Shown piece after piece: positions 35,574-44,271 of a stretch of DNA of 64,000 nucleotides. Below the pieces are notes generated by a model. The model worked only from the letters and a program-made list of their open reading frames with translations. It ran no database searches and had not been told where the DNA came from. Positions within the stretch are counted from its first letter, which is position 1. Each line of letters opens with the position of its first letter. Location: assembly GCA_036490175.1 (NCBI GenBank), contig DASXEJ010000359.1, forward strand, positions 1-64,000. The letters run 5' to 3'. The stretch comes from Pirellulales bacterium. GTDB taxonomy: Bacteria > Planctomycetota > Planctomycetia > Pirellulales > JACPPG01. A program made the translations under genes and the position numbers.

Positions 35574-37331
35574 ATGCTTAGATCGTGCGGCCACTTAGCG
35601 GGTTTTTGGGTCATGGCCTTGTTGGGGACCGTGGCGCTCGCGGATTACCCCGATGAAGTCCGACAAGATCTGCCGATCGGCTATTGGCGGTTTGTTGATG
35701 AGTCCGCCGACGAGGGCATGCTCGCCAAGGATGAGATCGGTCGGCACCCGGGAGTCTATCACGGCGGTATAACGCTCGATGTGGACGCACCCGCGACTGG
35801 CGGCAAAGCGGCACGATTTGACGGCAAGTCCGCTTATGTTGAGATACCTTCGCATGCGGATTTCGCGCTCGACGAAATGAGCGTTGAGTTGTGGTTGAAA
35901 TCGACGCAGTCTTGGGTAGCCCCTTTTTGGCCCGCGAGTGCGACGTTGATCAGCAACGCGACCGCGGGCGATGGCTCGGGCGATTGGGCCCTGCTGGGCG
36001 GGTCGACCCGGGATGGCGATCGGCAAGGCTGCGTGATCGTGGGAGTGGGACCAAAAACGGCACACGATGTGTTGGTCGAATCTCCCGGCGCCCTCAACGA
36101 CGGAGCTTGGCATCATCTTGTGTGGACGCGGTCGAGTCGGGGACTCAATAGGCTCTACGTCGACGGAGGATTGGCGAACGAGGCCGCTGACGGCGGAGGC
36201 AGCATTGTCAACGACCGTCCGATTCAGTGCGGTGGCGATCCGTGGCTGAAAGGCAGGTCGCTCATGGGGTCGTTGGCAGAAGTCGCCATCTATCGCACGG
36301 TGCTTTCAGCCGATCGCGTGCGAGCACACGCCGAAGCCGCCGGATTGAAGCCTCGTCAGTGGCAATTTGCCACAAGCAATTCCGCAGCACCGGCCACGAC
36401 CACCGGGCCGCAGACAACCGCGGGTTGGCTTAAATCGAAGGGCAATCCGTTTCTGGGCGGCGCGCTGGGGACGTGCTTTGATATATCGGTTTTGAAGGAC
36501 GACGGAAAATATCGCATGTGGCTTTCTTGGCGGCCGAAGGCGTCGGTCGCTTTAGTCGAAAGCCTCGACGGTTTGCATTGGACGCCGCCGGAAATCGTCG
36601 TCGCTCCGCGCGCAGAAAGCGGATGGGAAGATGACATCAACCGTCCTGTCGTGCTGAAACGCGGCAAGACGTATCACATGTGGTACACAGGCTTCAACGC
36701 AAAGGGGTCGGCCCTGGGTTACGCCACAAGCCATGATGGCCGCAATTGGCAACGCATGAGCGAAAAGCCAGTGCTCATTTCCGATCAGCCGTGGGAAGAA
36801 GCGTGCGTGATGTGCCCGCACGTGCTTTGGGACGATGCTGAACAGCTTTACAAAATGTGGTACAGCGCGGGCGAGCGAAACGAGCCTAACGCCATTGGCT
36901 ATGCCACAAGCAGGGATGGCCTCTCCTGGAAGAAGCACTCGGGCAACCCCATCTTCGTGCCAGATCCGCAAAGTATTTGGGAGCGGCACAAAGTCACTGC
37001 CTGTCAGGTGATTCAGCAACCCGACGGCTATGTCATGTTCTATATTGGTTTTCGCGACGAGAGCACGGCTCAAATCGGCCTGGCACGATCCAAGGATGGC
37101 GTCACGAATTGGTGCCGTCACGGGGCAAATCCGATCGTGCGGCCCGGCAAGAACCAATGGGATCACGACGCCTGCTATAAGCCTTATGCAATATTCGACG
37201 GCGGGCACTGGATGTTGTGGTACAACGGTCGTCGTGGTGGTTTGGAGCAGATCGGCTTGGTGACGCACGAAGGCGAGGATCTGGGCTTTGACGTCAAGCC
37301 AACAAAGGATGAAGCGTCGGTCGGCAAATAG
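35574..37331 (+). CDS. Secreted LamG-domain plus glycosidase-like five-bladed propeller protein
   Basis: The 585-residue protein has a signal peptide (GHLAGFWVMALLGTVALAD). A LamG/concanavalin-like jelly roll covers about residues 25-255 (IGYWRFVDESADEG, ARFDGKSAYVEIPSHADFALDEMSVELWLKS, GAWHHLVWTRSSRGLNRLYVDGG, GSLAEVAIYRTVLSADRV). The C-terminal half is a GH43/GH32-like five-bladed propeller with repeated MWYxxx...IGYATSxDGxxW blades (YHMWYTGFN, YKMWYSAGE, YVMFYIGFR, HWMLWYNGR). It probably binds or cleaves a polysaccharide. The catalytic residues are not assignable by eye, so I do not assign a GH family. Confidence 0.8.
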   Translation: MLRSCGHLAGFWVMALLGTVALADYPDEVRQDLPIGYWRFVDESADEGMLAKDEIGRHPGVYHGGITLDVDAPATGGKAARFDGKSAYVEIPSHADFALDEMSVELWLKSTQSWVAPFWPASATLISNATAGDGSGDWALLGGSTRDGDRQGCVIVGVGPKTAHDVLVESPGALNDGAWHHLVWTRSSRGLNRLYVDGGLANEAADGGGSIVNDRPIQCGGDPWLKGRSLMGSLAEVAIYRTVLSADRVRAHAEAAGLKPRQWQFATSNSAAPATTTGPQTTAGWLKSKGNPFLGGALGTCFDISVLKDDGKYRMWLSWRPKASVALVESLDGLHWTPPEIVVAPRAESGWEDDINRPVVLKRGKTYHMWYTGFNAKGSALGYATSHDGRNWQRMSEKPVLISDQPWEEACVMCPHVLWDDAEQLYKMWYSAGERNEPNAIGYATSRDGLSWKKHSGNPIFVPDPQSIWERHKVTACQVIQQPDGYVMFYIGFRDESTAQIGLARSKDGVTNWCRHGANPIVRPGKNQWDHDACYKPYAIFDGGHWMLWYNGRRGGLEQIGLVTHEGEDLGFDVKPTKDEASVGK

Positions 37332-38115
37332 CCGATCGTCTCTCCGTCCTCCCGCTAATCTGGGCTTTGCCGCTGCGGTCCTGCACCACTAGCTTCGGGC
37401 TGATTCTGTAACCAGTCATGCCCGCGCTGACGGTGTGCCGGTTCTGTTTCATTTGAAGGAATCCTTGCCGGGCTTCCGGCCCGTCAGAACTCTTGCACAT
37501 CCGCTGGCACAATTTCGCGAAAGGGACGAACGTCGTCTGTCGTTTCTTGTATATTCGCGCGACAATGCGACGGATGGTGTGCAGACTAGGGCTCGGCAGT
37601 TGGACACGCGGCGGGTTGCGAATTTGAGTGTCGTCACTCGATGACTCCTTACAAGTCCGCAATACACGGCGGCACTTGTTGATTCCCGCTGCAGACCGTC
37701 ATATGTTGCGCGCCATCAGCATGAAGCAGTCGCGATGACGAAAAACCATTCCGGGATTGTCTCTGTCTTCGCGAACTACGCCGTGGCACTGAAAGCAGCC
37801 GATTTGGGTGTCGTTACAAGGTTCTACACGGAGGGCGCTGGTACTCATGTCGCAGGAAGTCGCCCCCGGCTGCGAGTTCTGCCGCCCTTCGGCAAGCCAA
37901 CGCCGGGTTATTTGCGATGATCGCACTGGACGTTGCGTTTGACGCGTCGCAAGTCGTCGCACTGGCTGCCGAGTTGGCGATTGTTTGCACAGCTTCGACC
38001 GGGACGATCAAGAACAATCCGAACAGTTACCGGGCAGTGGCGTTCCACTGACTAGAGATGGCCCTGCGACGTCGCGTGGCTGACGTTCACCTGCGTTATA
38101 CGGAGCGGTGCGACA
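37332..38115. other. 785-bp region with no supportable gene
   Basis: Several short frames on both strands (longest about 120 codons, 37294-37662 minus, overlapping the upstream gene) look random. One minus frame (37699-37962) contains CFQCHG, but it has no ribosome site or leader and no cytochrome context. Possibly decayed sequence. Confidence 0.4.
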
Positions 38116-39057
38116 ATGGTCGATAACGACAAACTTCGCTATACAAAGATCGCCCTCAACAATGGATCGGGCGCAATTCCCGCGCTCGGCTTTGGCACAC
38201 TCATTCCCGACCCCATCGCAACCAGAACCGCGACCAAGGCGGCGCTGGAGACAGGATTTCGTGCGCTCGACGCGTCGGAACGTTACCGAAATGAAAAGGA
38301 GGTCGGCGAAGCGGTGCAGGAGGTATTCAAGGCCGGGAGGATCAAGCGGGAGGAAGTGTTCGTCGCCACGAAGCTCTGGAATAACAACCATCGCCCCGAG
38401 CGCGTCAAACCCGCCTTCGAGGCCAGCCTCAAGAGACTCCAAGTCGACTACGTTGATCTCTATCTCATCCACACTCCTTTTGCGTTTCAACCTGGAGACG
38501 AGCAAGACCCCAGGGATGCAAATGGCAATGTGCTCTATGACAAAGGGGTGACGCTCCTGGATACATGGAGGGCGTTGGAGGGCCTCGTGGACGGTGGCAA
38601 GTGCAAAGCCATCGGATTATCCGACGTCAGCCTGGAACAGGCGAAGGAGATTTTTGAAGCCGCGCGAATCAAGCCTGCGGTCGTTCACGTTGAGTCCCAT
38701 CCATACCTCCCCGAATGGGACCTTTTGAACTATTGCAAAGCGAATGGCATCGTGCTGCAAGCATTCGCGGCGCTGGGACACAGTAGCGAGCCCAAGTTAA
38801 TCGAAAATCCTGTCGTCACCGCAATTGCCAAGCGCGTCAACAAGACGCCAGCCCAGGTCTTGCTCGCCTGGGCGATCCAACGCGGGACGGCACTCCTGAC
38901 CACGGCGACGACCCCTCGCTGGATCAACGAGAACTTTGACATCTCGACGATTCCAGAAGATGCCATGCGGGAGATTAACGAAGGAATCACGTCGCGGGTC
39001 AGGTTTAACGCCGTTGTGGAGACTGGCGTTCCCGGGTTCATTCCGAGAGAGAAGTGA
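38116..39057 (+). CDS. Aldo/keto reductase
   Basis: The 313-residue NADPH-dependent oxidoreductase shows the complete AKR tetrad: D52 and Y57 in RALDASERYRNE, K86 in VATKLWNN, H119 in LYLIHTP. The N-terminal ALGFGT and the C-terminal cofactor-binding region (LTTATTPRWINENFD) are recognisable, though the usual IPKS motif reads LTTATT. The substrate is unknown. The methylmalonate-semialdehyde dehydrogenase gene follows 225 bases downstream on the same strand; this gene begins a run of five same-strand metabolic genes. Confidence 0.88.
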   Translation: MVDNDKLRYTKIALNNGSGAIPALGFGTLIPDPIATRTATKAALETGFRALDASERYRNEKEVGEAVQEVFKAGRIKREEVFVATKLWNNNHRPERVKPAFEASLKRLQVDYVDLYLIHTPFAFQPGDEQDPRDANGNVLYDKGVTLLDTWRALEGLVDGGKCKAIGLSDVSLEQAKEIFEAARIKPAVVHVESHPYLPEWDLLNYCKANGIVLQAFAALGHSSEPKLIENPVVTAIAKRVNKTPAQVLLAWAIQRGTALLTTATTPRWINENFDISTIPEDAMREINEGITSRVRFNAVVETGVPGFIPREK

Positions 39058-39281
39058 TATTGAGATGTTCCTCGGCTTGAAACTCATCGTTCCAACACGA
39101 CCAAGCCGGTGTAGCGCCATGTATGGCCCAGATCGAGATCGATGGAGTAGTGAGGCTTTATGCGAACTTCTCGATGGGCCGTTCTGGTCCGACATCGGCC
39201 CCGGGTTTTTCTGCCAGCGAGTCCGATGATTCGATAGGCATCTGTCCCTGGACAGGCACTCATTAGCTTCTGGAACACTTC

Positions 39282-40790
39282 ATGGGCACCAATGCTGTCC
39301 CTGATCGGTCGACTGCAACATCTTCGCGATCGGCTTCCGCGCCGAATTTGATTGGCGGAGCCTGGATCGACGGTCGTGGGAACGCGAGCCGCGATATCTG
39401 CAATCCGGCCGACGCGGCCGAGCTGTTGGCGCCGGTGCGCGAAGCCGCGCCGGAGCAGGTGGACGAGGCCTGCGCTGCCGCCGCCCGTGCCTTACCTGGC
39501 TGGCGCGCTACGCCGGCGCCGGATCGGGCTCATGTCTTGTTCAAGTTCCGGGGCCTATTGGAACAGAACCTCTCTGAGTTGGCGCACAGCATCGTCCGCG
39601 AAAACGGCAAGTTGCTCAGCGAGGCACATGGTTCGCTACGGCGTGGGCTTGACGTCGTCGAATTTGCCTGCGGCATACCCTCTCAGTTGATGGGACAGTC
39701 GCTGACCGGCATTTCGCGCGACGTCGACTGCCATACGATCCGCGAACCTGTGGGTGTGGTGGTCGGCATTCCGCCATTTAATTTCCCGGCCTTGATTCCG
39801 CTGTGGATGATGTCGCTCGCCGTCGCCTGCGGGAACACGTTCGTCCTTAAGCCTGCCGAGAAGGCACCCCTCACGGGCACGCGACTGATCGAGCTGTTCG
39901 CTGAGGCCGGCTTGCCGCCGGGTGTCGTCGGCGTCGTGCAGGGCAGTAAGGAAGTAAGCGAACGGCTCATCGCCAACCCACATGTCCAGGCCATTTCCTT
40001 TGTCGGAACATCGGCGGTGGCGGAGTCGGTCTACCGCATCGCGGCAGCGCACGGCAAGCGCGTTCAGGCGCACGGCGGAGCGAAGAACCATCTGATCGTC
40101 CTGCCTGATGCTGACTTGGGGCGCAGCTTACCCGCCTTGATGGGATCGTGCTTCGGCTCTGCCGGACAGCGCTGTCTGGCCGGCAGTGTGCTGGTGGCGG
40201 TCGGCGATCGGGCGCGACAGGACGCTGTCGTCGATGCCTTCATTCGCTCGGCGAGTGAACTGAAATTGGGAGACGGCCTGGACGACTCCGCGACGCTCTG
40301 TCCCGTGGTGAACGCAAAGGAGGAAAAGCGGATTCGGGCTGCGATCGAGCGCGGGGTGACGGAAGGAGCGCGGCTTCGCCTCGACGGCCGTCGCCAAACA
40401 GTCCCCCATAGGCCGCGCGGCTGCTTCATCGGGCCGACGGTCTTAGACGATGTAACGCCGGAGATGTTCGTGGGGCGGGAGGAGATTTTTGGCCCGGTGG
40501 TGAGCGTGATGCGCGCCGCGGACCTGGACGCTGCGATTACGTTGACGAACTGCAGCCGATACGGCAATACGGTCTCACTGTTCACGCAATCCGGCGCAGC
40601 GGCGCGCATCTTCCGCGAGCGCATTCAGGTTGGGATGCTCGGCATCAATGTCGGCGTGCCGGCGCCGATGGCGTTCTTTCCGTTCGGCGGCTGGAAGAAT
40701 TCGCTTTACGGTGATGTCGATGCGCAGGCTGACGCCGTCGCTTTCTACACACGAAAGAAAGTAATCACCGAACACTGGTTCGGCGCCTAG
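39282..40790 (+). CDS. mmsA: CoA-acylating methylmalonate-semialdehyde dehydrogenase
   Basis: The 502-residue aldehyde dehydrogenase matches the MMSDH subfamily: HTIREPVGVVVGIPPFNFPALIPLWMM, KRVQAHGGAKNHLIVLPDADL (Asn in place of the general base Glu of other ALDHs) and the nucleophile C298 in FGSAGQRCLAG. The C-terminus has VGMLGINVGVPAPMAFFPFGGWKNSLYGD. The enzyme converts (methyl)malonate semialdehyde to propionyl- or acetyl-CoA in valine, thymine or inositol breakdown. None of those pathway genes is adjacent, so the physiological substrate is open; iolA is an alternative name. The SDR gene follows 94 bases later. Confidence 0.9.
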   Translation: MGTNAVPDRSTATSSRSASAPNLIGGAWIDGRGNASRDICNPADAAELLAPVREAAPEQVDEACAAAARALPGWRATPAPDRAHVLFKFRGLLEQNLSELAHSIVRENGKLLSEAHGSLRRGLDVVEFACGIPSQLMGQSLTGISRDVDCHTIREPVGVVVGIPPFNFPALIPLWMMSLAVACGNTFVLKPAEKAPLTGTRLIELFAEAGLPPGVVGVVQGSKEVSERLIANPHVQAISFVGTSAVAESVYRIAAAHGKRVQAHGGAKNHLIVLPDADLGRSLPALMGSCFGSAGQRCLAGSVLVAVGDRARQDAVVDAFIRSASELKLGDGLDDSATLCPVVNAKEEKRIRAAIERGVTEGARLRLDGRRQTVPHRPRGCFIGPTVLDDVTPEMFVGREEIFGPVVSVMRAADLDAAITLTNCSRYGNTVSLFTQSGAAARIFRERIQVGMLGINVGVPAPMAFFPFGGWKNSLYGDVDAQADAVAFYTRKKVITEHWFGA

Positions 40791-40884
40791 GCGCCGAAGG
40801 ATGGATGGGTTTGATCGAACCGGCAAGCCGGGAGTGCCAGCGACCTGAGTTCATTCAACTTTCACCGAAGACGAGGTAAAGACG

Positions 40885-41628
40885 ATGGGACGAGTCGCAC
40901 TAATCACGGGTGCCAGCCGGGGAATCGGTGCGGCAACCGCATTGTTACTGGCCAAACAGGGATACCGGGTGGTCGTCAACCACCGCGCCAGTGCGCCGCA
41001 TGCCGAGGAGGTGGTGGCCACCATCGCAGCGGCCGGCGGGGAAGCGGTGGCGATTAAAGCCGACGTCACCGTGCCTAACGACGTCACCGCCATGGTCGAT
41101 GAAATCGATCGGCGGTGGGGTGGGACGGACGTGCTCGTACACAATGCGATGACGCCGTTCGTGATCACCTCGTTCGCCAAGCTGAGCTGGGAGCAACTCG
41201 GCGGCAAGTTGGATAGTGAGCTGCATGCCGCTTTTCTGATGACCAAAGCCGTTGTGCCGGGAATGACTTCGCGCGGATATGGTCGGCTGATCTATCTGAC
41301 TGCCGGGCTGTCGCGCCACGCGCGCGAGGGGATGATCGCGCTGGGCACCGCCAAGGCGGCCCTGGACCAGTTCGTGCGGTACGTCGCTCTGGAGCTGGCG
41401 TCGCAGGGAATTACCGCGAACCTGGTCGCTCCGTCTACGGTGGAAGGAACCAGGGTGACCGAGCAATTGACGGCCGAGCGGCTGCGCGAGCTGGCCGCCG
41501 CCACACCGATGCGTCGGCTGGTGCGGCCCGAAGATATCGCCAAGACAATTGCCTTCTTGGCAAGCGAGGATTCCGGCTTCACCACCGGCCACTACCTTCC
41601 CGTCAACGGCGGCCTGGCAATGGACTAA
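40885..41628 (+). CDS. SDR-family protein lacking the catalytic Ser and Tyr
   Basis: The 247-residue protein is a classical SDR in outline: TGASRGIGAATALLL (cofactor), KADVT, LVHNAMTP, and a typical C-terminus ending FTTGHYLPVNGGLAMD. Aligned on the GR(L/I)I strand and the KAAL helix, the position of the catalytic Ser holds A140 and that of the catalytic Tyr holds L153 (IALGTAKAAL instead of YxxxK), while K157 is retained. A FabG-like reductase activity is therefore doubtful; binding, another chemistry or a subunit role is possible. It sits between mmsA and an NMT1-like gene, 52 bases before the latter. Confidence 0.83.
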   Translation: MGRVALITGASRGIGAATALLLAKQGYRVVVNHRASAPHAEEVVATIAAAGGEAVAIKADVTVPNDVTAMVDEIDRRWGGTDVLVHNAMTPFVITSFAKLSWEQLGGKLDSELHAAFLMTKAVVPGMTSRGYGRLIYLTAGLSRHAREGMIALGTAKAALDQFVRYVALELASQGITANLVAPSTVEGTRVTEQLTAERLRELAAATPMRRLVRPEDIAKTIAFLASEDSGFTTGHYLPVNGGLAMD

Positions 41629-41680
41629 ATGCAGCAAGCGCGAACGCACGATCCTAGATTCCGAGATAAGGAGACAGGCT

Positions 41681-42562
41681 ATGCCGCCTGCGCACACGAT
41701 CGATCTGGCCTTCGTCGGCCGCGGACTCCACGAAGAACTGATCGCATTTGTGGCCGATCAGGAGGGGTATTTCGAGGATGAAGGCATCCACGTCGCGGTC
41801 CGCGACGGAATCAGGTGGAAGACCGAACGATTGCGCGGCGGCGCAACCATCGGTTTAGGTCGGACCTTGTTGTCACGGCTGACCGATGGCATCCCCTGGA
41901 ATATGCTGGCCGTCAACACGCATCGTCCCCTGTTCTGGTTCCTTGGGCGCGGCGAGGTGAAATCCATGCAGGATCTTCGCGGGCGCCGATTGGCGGTCCA
42001 CCCACCCCGCACCGCACCCGGCTGTTTCGCGCGGATCGTGCTCCGCAAGCACGGTCTCGACCCCGATCGCGATCTGCAGTGCCTAGCACGATTCCCGGGT
42101 GACTACCAGATGGATCTACGCCGCCTTCGCGACGGTTCGATCGATGCGGCCTACGTGGGCAGCACTTTGGCGCCCGAACAGGTTGCGGCCGAGGAGGGCT
42201 ATTCGGTCCTGTCCTGGGTCGGCGACCACTTTCAGATTCCCACCGTGGGGATCGCTGTGGACCCCACGCATATCCCGCTCGACGACCCGGCGCTTTTGGC
42301 GCTGGTGCGAGCCAACCAGCGCGCCCTTCGTACAATCGCCGAAAAACCCCAGTTAGCCATCGACTACATCGCCTATTTCCTAAACCGGCTGACGCGTGAT
42401 GAAGTGCAGCAATACTACGATCGCTACATTGGCCCCTACTTCACGTCTGACGGTCGGGTAGATCTCAACGTTGCTCAGCAGGCGGTCAACGCGGTCGCCA
42501 GCGAACTCGGAGTCGCCCCGGCATCCGCTGACGAGATCTACCGCCCTTCACCGAACGGCTAG
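41681..42562 (+). CDS. NMT1/SsuA-like substrate-binding-fold protein without a signal peptide
   Basis: The 293-residue protein has the two-lobed NMT1/THI5-like binding fold: IDLAFVGRGLHEELIAFVADQEGYFEDEGIHVAV at the N-terminus, SMQDLRGRRLAVHPPRTAPGCFARIVLRKHGLDPDRDL in the middle and DGSIDAAYVGSTLAPEQVAAEEG. AAGGAG lies 8 bases before ATG 41681. No leader or lipobox is present and no ABC permease or ATPase gene is nearby, which is unusual for a transport binding protein. It could act as a cytoplasmic sensor or enzyme (inference). It follows the SDR gene by 52 bases and precedes a monooxygenase gene by 73 bases. Confidence 0.78.
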   Translation: MPPAHTIDLAFVGRGLHEELIAFVADQEGYFEDEGIHVAVRDGIRWKTERLRGGATIGLGRTLLSRLTDGIPWNMLAVNTHRPLFWFLGRGEVKSMQDLRGRRLAVHPPRTAPGCFARIVLRKHGLDPDRDLQCLARFPGDYQMDLRRLRDGSIDAAYVGSTLAPEQVAAEEGYSVLSWVGDHFQIPTVGIAVDPTHIPLDDPALLALVRANQRALRTIAEKPQLAIDYIAYFLNRLTRDEVQQYYDRYIGPYFTSDGRVDLNVAQQAVNAVASELGVAPASADEIYRPSPNG

Positions 42563-42635
42563 GCGGCGGCGTGGCGGAACGAGTAATCCAAGAGACCGGG
42601 ATAACCTTTTCACTGAACAGGCGACTGAGGCATTG

Positions 42636-43688
42636 ATGAGGATCATTATCAATGGGGTAGGCATCGCCGGTCCGACACTCGCGTATTGGCTATCGAAGTC
42701 CGGTCACGACGTGGCGCTCGTTGAGGAGGCGCCACAGCTCCGTCGTGGCGGCTTCTCGGTCGACGTTTTCGGCCGGCTGACTCATGGCCGGTTCACAAGC
42801 CTACGGCGCTCTGATCTTTCCGCCACGATCTACCAAGCGCTGAATGATCAAGTCGAAACGATCTTCGGCGACTCCATTGCCAGGGTCGAGGACGCGGGGC
42901 AGTGCGTGCGGGTCAGCTTCGATAATGCCGCCCCGCGCGAGGCCGACCTAGTCATCGGTGCCGACGGGCTGCATTCGCGCGTCCGCCGGCTCGCGTTCGG
43001 GCCCGAAGCAGGGTTTGAAGTCTCGCTGGGTTATCACGTCGCTGCGTTTGAGGTCGAGGGGTACCGGCCGCGTGACGAACTCGTTTACGTCAGCTACGGC
43101 GTTCCGGGAAAACAGATTTCTCGATTTTCCATGCGCGAGAACAAGACGCTCTTTCTCTTCGTTTTTCGTGACGAATACTTGCCCGTCGAGAACATCTCGA
43201 CTGAACAAGAAGGCAAATCCGCGCTGAGGAGCGTCTTTGCCGGCCTCGGCTGGGAATGTCCCGAGATCCTTGCCGCCATGGAGAAGGCCAGTGAAATCTA
43301 TTTCGACCAGGCCAGTCAGATTCGGATGGATCGCTGGACAACTGGCCGCACGGCGCTGATTAGTGATGCGGCAGCTTGCGTTTCCCTGCTCGCGGGTGAA
43401 GGCACCGGACTGGCGATGCTAGAGGCCTACGTGCTTGCCGGTGAGCTTTGCGTTTGCGGGGGGGGCCACTGCATCGCCGTTGCCCGCTATCAGGAGCGCA
43501 TGATGCCGCTGCTGAAGCGCAAGCAGAAATCGGCGGCGAAATTCGCCAGCTCTTTCGCCCCGAAGAGTGCTTTCGGAATTCGGTTCCGCAACATCGTCAC
43601 CCGGCTGATGGGACTACCATGCGTTACGGATTTCTTCATCGGTCGCGATCTGCGCGATACCGTCGCAATACCTGACTACGGCTACTGA
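42636..43688 (+). CDS. FAD-dependent monooxygenase, UbiH/PHBH type, apparently internally shortened
   Basis: The 350-residue flavoprotein has the N-terminal FAD motif INGVGIAGPTLAYWLSKSGHDVALVEEA, the DG motif VIGADGLHSRVRRLAFG, and the second FAD motif ALISDAAACVSLLAGEGTGLAMLEAYVLAGEL. It is shorter than typical members (about 390-410). After GGFSVDVFG the sequence jumps to RLTHGRFTSLRRSDL, where relatives I recall carry about 40 extra residues, so an in-frame deletion is suspected. ATG 42636 has GAGG 6 bases upstream. It is the last of five same-strand metabolic genes. The substrate is unknown. Confidence 0.8.
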   Translation: MRIIINGVGIAGPTLAYWLSKSGHDVALVEEAPQLRRGGFSVDVFGRLTHGRFTSLRRSDLSATIYQALNDQVETIFGDSIARVEDAGQCVRVSFDNAAPREADLVIGADGLHSRVRRLAFGPEAGFEVSLGYHVAAFEVEGYRPRDELVYVSYGVPGKQISRFSMRENKTLFLFVFRDEYLPVENISTEQEGKSALRSVFAGLGWECPEILAAMEKASEIYFDQASQIRMDRWTTGRTALISDAAACVSLLAGEGTGLAMLEAYVLAGELCVCGGGHCIAVARYQERMMPLLKRKQKSAAKFASSFAPKSAFGIRFRNIVTRLMGLPCVTDFFIGRDLRDTVAIPDYGY

Positions 43689-44271
43689 GGTGGGCGAGGC
43701 GGGGAGAAAAATCCCTACCGCCCAGTTGTCATAGAGACGTTCATGACACTCGCAACTCCGCGGACATCGCCGGAGCATCTGCCCAGAACGCGTTGCGTCT
43801 TCCGGTGTGACACGAACGGCAGCCACGACTGCACTCTTTGCCGCACTTGCACGGCGCTGATCGCCTGAAGCAAATGATCGGCAGCCTATTGCCATTTTGC
43901 TGACGGCCATGCCGTCGTGCCCGCAGGCAGTTCGATCCGTAACACCGTCCTCAATTGCAGCGCCCGGTGAATCGTCCCTAGCAACAGACTGAATTCGCGT
44001 CCAGCAAATCGTTCGTACCAGCGTACGACGTTGCTTGTCTGCTGCGCATTTCGAGTAATGTCGCTACAAAGCAAAGCGAATGGCGATGCGCGGCGAGAAT
44101 AAGGTGCGAAAACCCCGGCGGACTCTCGACTACGGAAAGTCCGTGATTACGCTGGGAACCACTGCGATTCCTGGATCGATTTGACGTCGTCCGAAGTTGA
44201 CGATCATCGGTTGGCGTCGATCGAACAGAAGGCATGTTGAGTATCACCATTCGGACCACAGGAGAACGCTA
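43689..44271. other. 583-bp intergenic region, no gene recognised
   Basis: Short frames on both strands lack ribosome sites and family character. An imperfect hairpin (GGCGGGGA / TCCCTACCGCC, about 43698-43723) follows the monooxygenase stop but has no T-tract. The promoter of the PEP-CTERM gene at 44272 should lie here. Confidence 0.4.

Noticed and set aside
37699-37962. Minus-strand frame with a CFQCH motif, as if a cytochrome fragment
   Set aside because: A single CxxCH in high-GC DNA is not evidence; there is no leader, no other cytochrome feature and no good start.
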